A DNA stretch of 63,411 nt from NCBI GenBank assembly GCA_015680685.1, contig MNCI01011495.1, positions 373,179-436,589 on the forward strand, in the 5' to 3' direction. Position numbers and translations under genes: made by a program. Origin of the DNA: Gnetum montanum (Eukaryota; Streptophyta; Gnetopsida; Gnetales; Gnetaceae). The notes under the pieces were generated by a model, which saw nothing but the letters and a program-made list of their open reading frames with translations, was not told the DNA's origin and did not search any database. How positions within the stretch are numbered: position 1 is the first letter of the stretch; every line of letters begins with the position of its first letter. Positions 47,701 through 59,884 of this stretch are shown here, piece after piece.

Positions 47701-47960
47701 TGGAAGAGTAGTGAATAAAAATACTTACTCACATTAAATGGTACCAAGAGAGGCCAAAGAAATAGCATCACCATGACTTAAACAAATGGAAGATCAATGA
47801 GGAAAACTTAGTTCTCAAGTTTGTTCATGAGCATGCAGACAAGTTATCAGCCAATTGGGAGGGACCTTTCTTGATCATCAAGGCCTATGGTAATGAAGCC
47901 TTTAAAGTTCAAATATGGATGGAAATGAATTGGATAATCTATTCAACAATTTCTATCTAA
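44800..47960 (+). pseudogene. Tat/Ogre-like pol: RT, RNase H, integrase (decayed)
   Basis: RT begins near MLGLDPYVVQHNIIL (44850), with FPLPSIDQLID, LLSFMDGFSRYNQVRI and, after a stop near 45257, FLNDYVDDISIK (YVDD at 45369). RNase H text includes NVVEYEGLIRGM near 46370. Integrase starts with a zinc-binding region (VHEGVCEGH, then DTCQ-HGNLTHMQ). The core reads WGLEII (first catalytic Asp now Glu, 47145), IVIDNGLKFSS (second Asp kept) and ANGQVKASNK (catalytic Glu now Lys, 47436). The tail has LSANWEGPFLI. Many stops. It is a relative of the deletion derivative at 8814-10520. Confidence 0.85.
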
Positions 47961-49078
47961 ATTCTTATTACATTTGACATGATCTTATGTGTAGGTACAA
48001 ATCAATAGTTGACATCAATGGTCCTTACACATAACAAGCGAGCCTACACATGCTTTCTCCATTAATATCTCTCTATTTTGCACCATGAATGAACTATAAT
48101 CTTTGTAAATTTAATGCACATTGCATAGATATCTCCTTGCTATAACGATAGTGACCTATGATGACTTGGTTTGCTAACTACCTTATGTAATGCTATGCAT
48201 TATCTTGTAACAACATGCTTTCTCTATCTTGTTTTCGTATTCTCTTGGAGTGGTGCTTGTAGGATGAAGCCTCAAGTCATTGTGGAGATGTAACTCACTG
48301 TAGTAGCAAGTTATCATGTGGCCTAATGCCTGAGATTTGGTAAGCTTATCCTGCCATACCAAGGGTGCTTGTTTCACATCATTGCTATTACCATTCCTGG
48401 AGCCTAGCCTCGTAGCCTAATTATAACCTTCCTCACCTTGAATAATAATGGTGACCAATGTTTAACACATGCATTCTAGCCATGTGATGTTTTCTTCATC
48501 ATGCTCCACCACCAAGTCCATTGATTGTAACACCTCTTATTCAATAGAAAAACAAATCCAACTCAACCTTGGTAATGAAACCTAATGAAGGTTTTACCCT
48601 AAAAAAATAAATGAAAAAAAAAAGAAGCAAATTGCTAAGAACCTGAAAGGTCAACAAAGAAAAAGAGACAAACCAATGACTCTAAAGAATCATAGAAAGG
48701 AGCCTAATGGCCAAAGAAACCTTGGAGTGAGGTGTTGATTCCTGAAAAACATTACCCAGTGATCAACACTCCAAGGCACGAAGCACAAAGACTACACTGA
48801 TAATCCAAAATGTCATTGTCGTAACCATAACCATGATTGTCAATGTTTGAAACTCATTGTTAATCCTTATAACTATTCCCTCATGATCAAATATAATCTT
48901 GAACCTCTATCACCTCATCATAACCTCATTTCATCATCACAAACATTGTTTCACATGGTTTGACACTATATAATCAAGTGCAAAGAAGAAACACTAATGA
49001 TGGACTTGCAGTGATGTTTTGTATTCTTTGTTAATGTCTCTTAGGTCAATCCTGAAAACATCAACAAAGATGGGCCAA
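47961..49078 (+). mobile_element. 3' untranslated region and polypurine tract of the Tat-like element
   Basis: Aligns with the reverse complement of 8814-10000: ATGCATTATCTTGTAACAAC, then GTAGTAGCAAGTTATCATGTG, then ATGTCTCTTAGGTCAATCCT. It ends AAAGATGGGCCAA, a purine-rich tract, before TGAAACACC at 49079. The minus-strand frame 48183-48377 is fortuitous. Confidence 0.7.
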
Positions 49079-50033
49079 TGAAACACCACTAAGAAAACAC
49101 ATTTTTCAACCTCCCTTTTAGAATTATAACCTTCACCCCTATACTTGAGGCTAGATTCTCATATAAAATATGAGGTTTGTAGCTCCATGAGCTACAATCT
49201 CACATACTTAAACTTTTGGAGCTAAAAAATGCCTCATAAGTCATTGTAGCTTCATTTTACAAGTGGGAAAAATCACCTCATGTATATATTTGGGCTTGGG
49301 AAGGCTAAAACACCTTAGGGACTAACAAATATGGCATTTTCATGGATTTTTGTGGGGTTATAACCTCAACTGCGCTAGAACCACCTACCCCCTAATGTGG
49401 GTGGTGTTAGGCTTTCATTTTTCCAACAAAACCCAACAAAGTTTCCACAAAACCTAGTGTGGATGTTTCAAGCCCAGTGTTGGAGTTGTGGGAGTTTTCA
49501 CTCTCTCATGAAGCCAACATTGAAGTGGATGGAGATTTCACTCTTCACATAACTCCAATGTTAATATTACAAGGCCAGCATTGGTGGGTGAGTCCAGTGA
49601 TTCTTGAAAAGCCCGTTTACCATTTATGGTATCCAACATCATTTTGGTAGCCTTAGGGTTATCAAAACTTACCATAAATGGAAACTATGCTAGAGGTAAA
49701 GGCCTAATACACTTGCACATGATTCCAATCTATTAGTAATCATAGTAGAAATTTCCAGCCAAAAATTAGCATCCATGTGACCTATAAAAGCTCATCTCAA
49801 ACACCTTGAAGAGGTTTTTTAGTTCATGAGCTCTTGAATTTTTTGAACTTAAAAAGCTTTTGGAAATTCTTGAGTGCTAGAACCTTTGGTGACTTTGAGC
49901 ATTCTACAACCTTTGAGGACTTGGCAAGACTTTTGGAGTAAACTTGCAACTACTTGAGCACAAAGACTCTTAGCGTAGTACCCCCTTTTGCAACAAAATT
50001 CTAGCACATACCTTACCTCCCCAGTGACCAACA
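49079..50033 (+). mobile_element. Probable 3' LTR of the Tat-like pol element
   Basis: The start TGAAACACCACT directly follows the polypurine tract and shares its first bases with the Tat-like LTRs, but the rest of U3 does not match them. The right end is uncertain; CCAACA at 50033, next to the minus-strand RT remnant, is one candidate. A different LTR subfamily on a shared interior is implied. Confidence 0.45.
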
Positions 50034-51230
50034 TTGTAAATCTAGACTAGAAACTTCTAAAGAGTTTTGATGTTGGAAGTTGGAAAATACTTGGATTGTG
50101 GAGGTGACTATAAAATATAGCTTTTCAACTCTAATAGGCTTCAAAATATACCCCCTCCAACTTGATACACACTCCAAGTGATCCAAGTGCTTCTCCTTAT
50201 TAGAGTTATATATCAAAATATCATCAAAGAAGATAACGTAATACTTACCAGTTAAATCCTTAAGGACCTCATGCATCAGACTCATGAATGTAGCAAGGGT
50301 ATTTGTAAGCCCAAATGACATCACCAAACACTCAAACAATCTAGCTAGTATCTTGAAAGTTATCTTTCATTCATTATTAGGTTTGATCCAAATTTGATGG
50401 TAATTACTCTTCAAATCAATTTTGTTAAAAACCTCTACATTGGTAAAGACATCAAGGATATCATCCATTCTTGGAACAAGAAACCCATACCTCATTATTA
50501 TCTTATGTAAAGCCCCAAAATCAATGCACATTCTCCATTCTTTACTATCCTTTAGCATAAGTATTGTTAGAATTGTACAAGGTAAAATTAACTTCCTCAC
50601 AAAGCCATTTGCAAGTAACTTCTCTACTTACCTTTGCAACTTAGTTTGCTAATTTGATGCCATCTAGTATGTCCTCTCATTTGGAATTGTAGCAATAAGG
50701 ATGAAATTAGTTTAATTTTGAACATTCTGCATTGGCTATAATCAATCCAATTTCCTTTTGAATAATTTGGAAAATTTCACCTTTAAGCCTAGCACACATG
50801 TTGTATGTTCTACCTACACAACATCATAGTTAAAAATAATAATTGATACAATTACAAAACCAAACCTAGCCTTATCAAGTTCCTTAATATATTCCCTCTA
50901 TCTAAGAAGAATTAAGAAAGCATTAAGTGAGCTTTGCTACCTCACTTGTTCAACTATCATAGGAATGAACTCATGGATTTCATTAGGCATTGCTACACTC
51001 CACATACTCCTTGCTCCATAAAATTGAGAACCATTATTAAAATTCAAATGCCTTCTAAAAATTACATTAGCATAATCAATTAGTAGTACATCACATTTCA
51101 CAACATCATGATAAGTTTCAATTTTAAACTTCAAGAAACATTATTCTTTTATCTCTTAAGAGAAGTCTCTTGACAACCAATGCACCTTGTAGTACTTAGT
51201 ATAAGGATAAGTTATTAAACCCATGAGGAT
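50034..51230 (-). pseudogene. Ty3/gypsy PR-end and RT (decayed), left part of split element
   Basis: Minus strand. Text after the protease (YYKVHWLSRDFS, CDVLLIDYANVIFRRHLNF, like the CDVVxMDxxHxLLGRPW block) is followed by RT: QVEKLLANGFVRK, RMCIDFGALHKIIMRYGFL, VFNKIDLKSNYHQIWIK, MSFGLTNTLATFMSLMHEVL and YYVIFFDDILIYN (the FFDD of the active site). It breaks off near 50034. The matching Gag is at 57917-59340, beyond the copia insertion. Confidence 0.85.
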
Positions 51231-52367
51231 TGTTGAACTTAGAAGGAGGTGGGATGAATACGTTTCCCAAAAAAATTCTTTGAAGTAAAGTGCATACCAC
51301 AGTTGACATGGTTCCCCAACTTGGGTAGGCCACACTCAAGTGATAGTTTGCAAGCACACCTCTAGACTTTATTGCTCTTAAATGTGGTTTGAACGGTACC
51401 ACACCCTACATAATATCTATGCTTTGCAATGAAGTGATTCAATGCTATGAATCCACTTAACCCCACAAGGTGTCGACAAGCTTAGAATGTGGTTTATAGG
51501 ATCCCACAACCTTTACAAGAGCTTTGCTTTTGAGTATTATGGTGCTACACCAACACTTAATCTTGCAAGATCTCAACAAGCTCAAGTAAGATGCCTTCTT
51601 GCAAGAAGCACATCAACCTTGTAGGGAAATAATAGAAAAAAATAATCACAAGGAAAGAATGCAACTAAGTTTGTTGATCCTTGCACTTTTAGATACAACT
51701 CACTTTGACCAATTACAATAGACAAAAGATTGTACAATGAGGAACAACAATAATTACAATGGTTGCTTGATGAATACAATGAAAGTACACAATGCTTGCC
51801 ATTTTCCCAATGAGAATGAAGTCTTCTTATAGCCAATATGTTTCCAAAATTATCTCAGAATTCATGCAAAAACTAGTTGACAATCACTGGAAATGTCTTC
51901 TCCAAGACTTAGATGTCTTTCTGTAATGGACCTTCATTTTGGAAAGACCTCTTCTTCAAAATTGAGATATCTTTTTACATCAAACCTTTATTCTAAAAAG
52001 ACATCTTCTTCTCATGAAAGACATCTCTTCTCATGAAATTCGTCTTTCTCTCTAAAAATACATCTATTGTTTTCTAGAGATGTCTTCTCCTGTGCTACAT
52101 TCAATTCTGCCAAGACATATTCTTTTCCTTGGATATTTCTTCACTTGATAGTAGATGTCTACTATTTTGCAAGATGACTTTTTTAAAAATCATTCTTCAA
52201 TGCTAAGGCTTCCTTCTAAGCTTTGAAGTCTTTGTTCCTTGTCCATGTTCTTGAACTTCCACATGCCTTCTTGTCTTAATCCAAGTCCAACGAACACAAC
52301 CACATAAACACACAAACATCCTTGTGTTCCATTTTTCTTAACCTTTTGACATACCAAAAGGTTAACA
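51231..52367 (-). mobile_element. 3' LTR of the copia element
   Basis: Matches 56861-57916 throughout (shared CAAGCACACCTC, GAATCCACTTAACC and CCAATTACAATAGACAAAA). Contains a run of imperfect repeats of AAGACATCTT/AAAGATGTCTTT type at about 51890-52170, also in the other LTR and near 54640-54810 of the interior. Confidence 0.88.
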
Positions 52368-52386
52368 ATCTTCTCCTTTTGGGTGA
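52368..52386 (-). other. Polypurine tract of the copia element
   Basis: Minus strand ACCCAAAAGGAGAAGAT lies directly before the 3' LTR start (TGTTAACC). Confidence 0.7.
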
Positions 52387-52444
52387 TGTTAAAAACTTAA
52401 GAAAATGGATTAGTAGATATGCAAATATCCAAAAAATATTTTCC

Positions 52445-52575
52445 TCCTTTTTGAACAACATAAAAAAAATAAAGCACATAAACTTAGCTCTAAAAACCAA
52501 TAAATATATNCCTCTTTGAACAACATAAAAAAAATAAAGCACATAAACTTAGCTCTAAAAACCAATAAATATATT
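52445..52575. repeat. 65-bp direct duplication around an ambiguous base
   Basis: 52445-52509 and 52511-52575 are almost identical and separated by a single N at 52510. A one-base gap between identical ends is typical of an assembly join that failed to collapse an overlap. Confidence 0.85.
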
Positions 52576-52979
52576 AAGACATAAATTCCTATGGCAGCCA
52601 AGGACTAGGATAAAGTGTTGAGGTTTAAAATTATTCAATAAAACATGGAAAATAATGAAACTATGAAAATGCAAAAGTAAAGATCAAAAGAACACCACAT
52701 AGAGATATCAAAGGAAAACACCATCTATCAATAACTCTTTTGCAAACTATCATGTGGTCAACTATTCACATAAATCTCCAACTATCAAGAACAACCATAA
52801 GTCTAGCTTCACATCAATCAAATTCACTTGTCTAGCATCATATCAATCACATATGTGCAAAGGCCCAACAATCACATATGTGAGAAATAGAAACTTCTCC
52901 CCCTTTTTGGCCAATAACAAAAAGTAGAGAGAAAAACAATCTTCTATGCTCTATAATCACTAGCCTCAATTGCATCCTT

Positions 52980-54540
52980 AGATTCTAATTCCACTACTAC
53001 TCTAGATGGATGATAATTCTCCTTCTCATCATCATCGCTGCTAGTGCTCTATCAGCTCAATTACTACATGTCCTCATCAGAGAACTCAAGCTACTAGATG
53101 CAAGCTTGCCAAGTATGAAGCTTCACTCAAAATTAAGAAAATGATAGAGGATTTGGATGAACTGGAGGCTACTAAGCTAGTGCCCATTGGGATGTGGTTT
53201 CAAAGATACTCTCCATAGCCTACTGCTCAAAAGAACTTGGAGCATTGGCTAATGGAGAAATAGAATGGAATAGCAGTGTAGTATCATGATGCTCAGGCTA
53301 CTGCATGGAAACATGATGCTTCCCCTAGACACGAGCTAGTGGTGCCTTAATCTTTGAATCAAACTCCATCCCTAATTCATAAGCATGTGAAGGGCTGACT
53401 ACTACAAAATGTCTCAGGGGAACAGGAACATCCTCCTCACTATCAAAAATAAGAGCAATAACCTCCTTGAATTCCTATTCATTGAAAGGAGGTGGAATAC
53501 TAGCTACATCCAAACTCTTACCCAAGGAAGAGAGGTTTTTCCCAAGCCTCTTGATGACTTGTGCAAAAGGTTGGAGAAGCTTCTTTAGTGAAGAGCTTAT
53601 CTGAGCATCTGTGGATTTTGATCTGCTTAACTGGGAAGATGCCTTTTTCTTCTTCTTCTATGATATTGTGCTAGGTCCTGCTTCTGCTACATTTGAAAGA
53701 CTCTTCTTCTCAACATATTCACTAAGGATTCTCTTGCCTTTGAGCAAAGGCATCTCTAGAATCAACACACCCTTCTGATAGATCAATAAGCTAATGAGAT
53801 AAGCATATCCAAGGACTCTTTCCTTGATAAAAATACTTAACATCTTAGATATAATGATAGTCCTATGAGAAGATAATAAGGCACATAGACCTAGGGTTGT
53901 AGCAGATAACTATAACTTCCCCATTTTACCATAATGTTATATAATATAACAAGAGAAATGGTGGAAGCATTAGGAGTCATCAAGCTCCTCTCAACATGAC
54001 CTCTATCAAATGTAACATCTTTCCCAAAAAATACATTACTAAATTCATCATATGCTATGGACATGATACCATTTGAATAAGTGTCCTACATGGAATTAAT
54101 GATTACCTAGAAGACATTAGGACTAAAGATCCCAAGGATTGCATTCACCACTTGGGGATAGACTTTGATGAGAATACCTCCAACTATGGAAGTGAATGCT
54201 CCAACAAAAACATTTGTAATAACAATATTACAATATAATTCTCTAATTAATACTACATAAACTCGAAAATTCATTACAATGAAAGAGTCCTAGTTCAAAG
54301 CTTTAAAGTAATCCATCAATGTAGTTTGTCTATGGGTAGTGAAAGACAAAGAATTTTTAGCAACGATGCTAGTGGTTGGAGTGGCCTCAAAACTATGTTG
54401 TATGCTTGCATTGCAGAATTGGGGCATGTAAGTGGATGAAATGCTACTGGAACTTCCTCTGGATTTCTTCTTTAGCCATGCCCTGGACATTCTAGCCATC
54501 TTGTGAACCATCTTTGATAAAATCATTGTAGATGATGGAG
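52980..54540 (-). pseudogene. Second ORF of the copia element (plant-transposon-protein-like)
   Basis: Minus strand from MILSKMVHKMARMSRAWLKK (54526). A Ser-rich linker is followed by VFVGAFTSIVGGILIKVYPQ, VVNAILGIFSPNVF, FDRGHVERSLMTPNAS, IMVKWG and LIYQKGVLILEMPL, ending with Lys/Ser-rich text (KKKK, SQLSRSKSTDAQ, LKKLLQPF). The order (short conserved start, hydrophobic helix-rich core, W followed by LLP/PTSH-like text, INVG/VLIL-like motif) recalls the 'putative plant transposon protein' domain found in some plant retroelements. That assignment is from memory of the family pattern and is tentative. At least six stops. Confidence 0.45.
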
Positions 54541-55619
54541 TCCTAGTTATCTCTATGGGATCAAATGAGAGAATACAACAAAGGAATGGGGGTTTTGACT
54601 TTAATAGCAGTGACGAACTAGGACTTTAAATGAAAAAGAAGACATCTTTTACAAAGGCAAGACATCTGATTCATGTTTTAAAAATACTAGTAGACATATT
54701 TCAAACATAGTATACATCTTTCTTGAAAAGCAAGAAAAATTAAAGAGACATCTTTGTTTATGAGTAGACCTCTTCATGAAGACATCTTTCATTTTGGAGA
54801 GACATCTTTGCAAAAATAGGATAGGATTTGAAAAATGCTACCAATGAACTATAGTCTTAATAGATACTTGCAAAAAAAAAACATACCTCTACTTACCTAC
54901 TATTCTATCAAAAAGTAATGGTATTCAAAGAGCTAGAGAAGGAGTTTCCTCTTTTGAGAATTCCTTTCTCAATTAAACTTCTTCAATGTTCAAGGCTTGG
55001 CTTCCTCTTATCAGTTTGTTAGTGAGACTATCTTGATTCCCCTATTCCTACCTTTTAATTATCTATTCTTTCTTGGTTCCATTATTCTTTTAAGTTGACA
55101 TCCTATCCTCCCTATGATCTTGCAAACATTCCTTTCTTTGTGCATGTTGATAAGATCAAGGAGTTCTATGATATGACCAACTATTTATATGATAATACTT
55201 GAGATTGCAATTCCATTGTTTATGTCCTAATTTATGACAATAATAACACCTAATCCTCCTATGGTAGTATGAGAGATTAGGATGATCAAACCTTTTAGGA
55301 CCATTCTAGTGGATAGGAGCTTCCTCAAATTTTGGTGTACTATCTTTTTCCTATGGAGGATCATTTTTTTTTATGATGGGTTTATAGAAGATGACTACTT
55401 TTGCATGCAACATCCCAGACCACTCTTATCATGTGGACTACTTCCGTATCCAACCACAATTCAAAGATATTGCTTTCCCTTAATCAATCTTTCATTTTCT
55501 AATTTGACATCTACAACTTCCACTTTGGCCTATTCTAAGGACAAGGTTAGCTTTTCATTCTTAGTCCTTAGGTCTGAGAGTTTTTTAGTAAGATCAAAAA
55601 TAGTTAAATCCAACAAAGA
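54541..55619. other. Copia interior between Gag and second ORF
   Basis: Contains AAGACATCTTT-type repeats (54640-54810) like those in the LTRs, then sequence on which the minus strand shows Gag-derived frames near 55160-55280. No protease, integrase or RT motif is visible. Confidence 0.5.
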
Positions 55620-56810
55620 TATTTTTTGATCCTTAGATTTGACCTATTTATTTAACTTATTGCAAAGATTTTGGAAATAAAAAAGCTCATTGCATAAAAA
55701 ATCAAACCTTTCTTCATTATTAATATCATCATTTGATGAATCGACATCATCATCAATGAAGGCCATGCAGATGAGATGAGAATTTTTAGCATCATCCTCC
55801 ACTTCTTCCTCACTATTCTCCCAATCATCCCAACTTGTATAGAAGTTGGTTTTCTTCACATTGTTAATGGATCTATATGTGGGATGCAACATGATATTAC
55901 TAGGACATTCATAGGCCATGTGACCTTTTCCTCCATAGATCCAACATTCTATAGAAGAGAGATCTTAGTTAGAATTCAAAATATTTTTACCTCTTTCTTT
56001 ACCTTTGTACTGATTGGATCTTTGTTGATACGTCCCTTTTTTCTCCTTTTTATTAGTTGTTGTAGCATCCTTGTGAGAAGAGAAATCTCATCTTCACTAC
56101 CCTCATCATGCTCATTGAGCTCCTTCTCCTTGGAGGTAGTCTTTAGAGCAATAGGTCTTTCTTAGATGGCTCCTTCTTGTATGAGATTCATTTCATAAGC
56201 AATGAGAGTAGTTTAAAGCTCTTCAAATTTCAAAGTTGAGAAATCCCTAATTTTTTCCATAATCGTGACCTTTGGTCTAAATTCTGGTTGAAGCATTTTG
56301 ATCATTTTGATGATGACATTGCTCTTGGACAAATATTTACCAGTATCTCTAGTAGCTACAATAATATCATTTTCTCTAGAGAAGTAATCTTTTATTTTCT
56401 CACATTCTTTCATTTTAAGCTTATCATATTCACTTTGCAAAACTAACAATTTTGATTACTTAACAATAAAGATTCCTTCATAAGTAGCTTCTAAAGTTTG
56501 CCAAATTTCTTTGGTTGTTTTACATCCTGATACTCTATTAAATTCAAATTTATTCAAAGTGCAATATAAACAATTCTTTTCTTTTGAATAAAAAATGAAC
56601 CTCTCTTTCTTCTCTTATGTCCATTGGTTACAGGACTTGATGATCTTGATGGAGTTATCAATAGGCAAGATGTAGCCTTCAAGGATTGACTCCTAAACTT
56701 CAAACTTCATGGATTCAAAGAATCCTTGCATTTTAGCTTTCCAATAGGTGAAGTTTAATTTGTTGAACATGGGTGACTTTGTATAAGATGTCCTCTCCAT
56801 TTTTCACTCT
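55620..56810 (-). pseudogene. Copia Gag (decayed)
   Basis: Minus strand. The start near 56800 follows the primer site (RTSYTKSPMFNKLNFTYWKA-like text, matching the opening of plant copia Gag). The UBN2-type core is at 56449-56213 (EYDKLKMKECEKIKDYFSR, KMIKMLQPEFRPKVTIMEK). A zinc knuckle lies near 55955-55914, CWIYGGKGHMAYEC, with the second Cys changed to Tyr. The acidic tail CMAFIDDDVDSSNDD follows. It forms the particle shell and binds RNA. Several stops. Confidence 0.8.
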
Positions 56811-56839
56811 TTGAAGTTGGTGATAAAGAAGAGTACTAG

Positions 56840-56851
56840 GCTCTGATATCA
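56840..56851 (-). other. Initiator-Met-type primer binding site (copia)
   Basis: Minus strand TGATATCAGAGC lies 9 bp after the LTR end. It differs by one G-to-A change from TGGTATCAGAGC, the usual plant copia primer site. Confidence 0.85.
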
Positions 56852-56860
56852 CTTAAGGAT

Positions 56861-57916
56861 TGTTGAACTTAGAAGGAGAGGATGAATTAGTTCCCCAAAA
56901 ACATTGTTTGAAGTAAACTTCACACCAAAATTAATGTGGTTCCCCAACTTGGTAGTCCACACTAGGAGGGTAGTTTGCAAGCACACCTCCAAACTTTAGT
57001 ACTCTCAAATGTGGTTTGAAGGATACCACATCCTATACAAACTCTAAGCTCCGTAATCAAGTGATTCAATGCTATGAATCCACTTAACCTAGCAAGGTCC
57101 CAACAAGCTTTGAATGTGGTATCTAGAATCCCACAACCTTTACAAGTTGAGCTCCACTCTAGAGTGTTGTGGGACTACACCAACACTCAATCTCATAGGA
57201 TCCCGATAAGCTCAAGCAAGATGCCTTCCTACAAGAAGCACATCAACCCTACAGGGAAACAATATAGAATAACAATCATAAGGATAGAATGCAACTAAGT
57301 TTGATGATCATTGGAACTTGAGGTGCAACTCACTTTGACCAATTACAATAGACAAAATATTGTACAATAAGGAACAACAATGATTACTTGATGAATACAA
57401 TGAAAGTACACATTTCTTTCCATTTTCCCAATGATAATGAAATCTTCTTATAGCTAATATGTTTTCAAAATCATCTTAGAATCCATGCAATAGCTACTTA
57501 AAAATCACTAGAGACATCTTCTCCAAGATTGAGACGTCTTTCTACAATGGACCTTCATTTTAGAAAGACTTCTTCAAGACTAATATGTCTTTCTTTACTG
57601 GACCTTCATTCTACAAAAATTTCTTCTTCTCATGAAAGATGTCTTTCTATCCAAAAAGACATCTATTGTTTTCCAGAGACATCTTCACTTGATGGTAGAT
57701 TTCTGCTATTTCTACAAGATGTCTTCTCTAAAAATAATTCTTTAGTGCTAAGGCTTCCTTCTAAGCTTTTAAGTTTTTGTTCCTTGTCCATGTTCTTGAA
57801 CTTCCACATGCCTTCTTATCTTAATCTAAGTCATACAAACACAACAACCACACAAACACAGAAACATCCTTGTGCTCCATTTTTTCTTAATGTTTTGACA
57901 TACCAAAATGTCAACA
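56861..57916 (-). mobile_element. 5' LTR of the copia element
   Basis: Minus-strand start TGTTGACATTTTGG at 57916, end TTCAACA at 56861. It shares the inverted GACATCTT-type repeats with the 3' LTR and lacks about 80 bp relative to it. Confidence 0.88.
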
Positions 57917-59340
57917 ACCCAATCTAGCAATTATTCTAAAAGAAATAACATTTTCTTGGACTTTTCCATCAATCAAAATAAGATTTTATTTTATTATAAG
58001 CAAACATCTAGCCCTACTCCAAAAAAATAATTTTTTTGATAAATGATCTCCTTTATTCACATTTCTCATAAATGTATAAGAATTTAATTTAGAAACTTTC
58101 TCATTTTTGGGAGCACTAGGATTACCTCTTTGAAGAGCTTGACTTGATATATCCTTCACCTCTATGGTTTATACATCCTTATCCTTAGTTTCCTTATGAA
58201 ATGGACATTCTCATTATTTGTGTCCCTACTATTCATAATTAAAGCATTGAATCTTGGATGAGTTGCTACGTTAAGCCTCACCTTTCTTGCCTTGATCCTT
58301 CTTGGCCTTACCCTTCTCTTACTTCTTATCATGGCTACCATTCTTGTCTTTAGATTTTGACCTGGATTCCTTTTCTAATTTGAATTTTTATCCTTCATTT
58401 TTAAAACTTATTTTCTTCTATTCCCAAATTCATTGAGTTTCTTGTCTTCCTTGAGTGCAAAATCATAAGTCTCATTGAGGTTTTGAGGCTCATAGAATGA
58501 AAAATATTGTTGATGCCATCTTGGGACCCCCCCAAAAGGATTAAAGCCTATTCATATTTCTTCAATTTTACCTTAGTTTGATGGAATATTTCAGAAAATT
58601 CAATGTAAAATTTCTTGACATCTTTGTCTCCCTATCTAAGGAATTTAAGCTTCATGATTTTCTCCTATCTCTACTGAGATTATTTAAAGTTTTATTTCAA
58701 CTTGTATGTTATCAAGTACCAATCCCTAATAGGTTGATCATTTGACCTCTCATAACTTTAAAACTTTTTTCTCCACTAAGTCAAAGTCATATGTTATAAT
58801 CTAGATTCATTAATTGATATTCTTAATTGATTTGGTTTTTTTCCAACTCAAAATGCTTTACAAGTGCCTTCAACCAACTTGAAAAAGTGTTGATATCATC
58901 TATACCATTAAAAGACTTTAACTCTAGATACTAAAGTCTTGCAACATTTCTAAATACTCTCGTAATCCTTTCTTCATCTTCATCATCAATTTGCTACAAG
59001 AAGAAGTAGATGTCTATGATGAGATTCTTGGAGTTCTAACATGAGGATTTGGATTTCCCCCTTTTGGAATCCTAGGTCAATTTATTCTCATACTTTCTTA
59101 GCTAAAATATTCTTTCTCCTCATTTTCTTCCCCTCCACTAGGTTAAAAAACTTCTTTATCACCATAAGTATAAGAATGCTCATCATTGCCATGAGTCTGA
59201 AGACAACTTGGACCTACATTTTATCTACCTTAGCACTATTCTCATCCAATCATTCCACCATAAGCTAAAAGGTAAAATACATTATCTCCATGTTTTCATT
59301 TAAGGCTTGAACATTTTTCTTCTTAGGAATCATTTGAAAT
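57917..59340 (-). pseudogene. Gag of the split gypsy element (decayed)
   Basis: Minus strand from MIPKKKNVQALNENMEIM (about 59330). Capsid-like remnants and then NLNETYDFALKEDKKLNEFG, a Lys-rich segment, and GHK-ECPFHKETKDKDVKTIE near 58230-58180, a degraded zinc knuckle. It runs into the copia insertion at 57916 and continues as PR-RT at 51230. A second fragment of this Gag is at 35890-36190. Confidence 0.75.
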
Positions 59341-59380
59341 AAATACAAAAATACACAACCAAATTTAAAATAATAATAAA

Positions 59381-59399
59381 CCTAACTCTCTCATACCAA
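59381..59399 (-). other. Initiator-Met-like primer site of the split gypsy element
   Basis: Minus strand TTGGTATGAGAGAGTTAGG immediately follows CTTGCTCCAACA, an LTR end. It differs little from TGGTATCAGAGC. Confidence 0.7.
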
Positions 59400-59457
59400 T
59401 GTTGGAGCAAGATTACTCCAATTTTCTTTAACCATTTAAAACATACTAAATATAGAT
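59400..59457 (-). mobile_element. Stub of the 5' LTR of the split gypsy element
   Basis: The last 58 bp of an LTR (ending CTCCAACA). It is cut at 59458, where the GATATC-box element begins, so that element inserted into this LTR. Confidence 0.65.
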
Positions 59458-59884
59458 TGATGAGTGGCAAGGTACCCCTACACTCAACCATACAAATACG
59501 AGCGTGCACGCGTGATCCGGTCGAACTCCGCAGACTAAATGCCTTAACACCACAAGAAACACTTGGGGTTAATCGTTCATTGTCTTCCCAGGCTTGCTTG
59601 TAAGTGTCACGGTGTATGGTTAAGCAAGTCTGAGGTATGTGATTTTTTTGGTATTTTTCGCTTATCTTCTATGCTACCAGGAGAAAGGGTTGAGAAAACT
59701 AAACTAACTCTAACTAAGATCTAAGTCTAAATTAACTAGCGTCAGCATCCGTTCCCACTTACCGGACACACCCTGAACTATGCAACTGCGGCTTACCAAA
59801 CGCTAATCGTTACTGGGATCGCCACACGTAACGCAAGTGCTCGAAGTGGTCGTACTGAGGCACCTATTTAGCTTAAGTGTGATA

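Larger units (their letters stand above)
51231..57916 (-). mobile_element. Non-autonomous Ty1/copia element with extra ORF
   Basis: LTRs at 56861-57916 (5') and 51231-52367 (3') share TGTT starts and TTCAACA ends. The 5' LTR is followed by an initiator-Met-like primer site and the 3' LTR is preceded by a polypurine tract. The 4.5-kb interior holds a copia Gag and an unrelated second ORF, but no protease, integrase or RT that I can find. It splits a gypsy element. Flanks AGGAT and ACCCA do not form a target duplication. Confidence 0.85.

Noticed and set aside
57529-57927. 132-codon plus-strand frame
   Set aside because: Lies in the 5' LTR of the copia element, antisense, built from the CATCTTC repeat.
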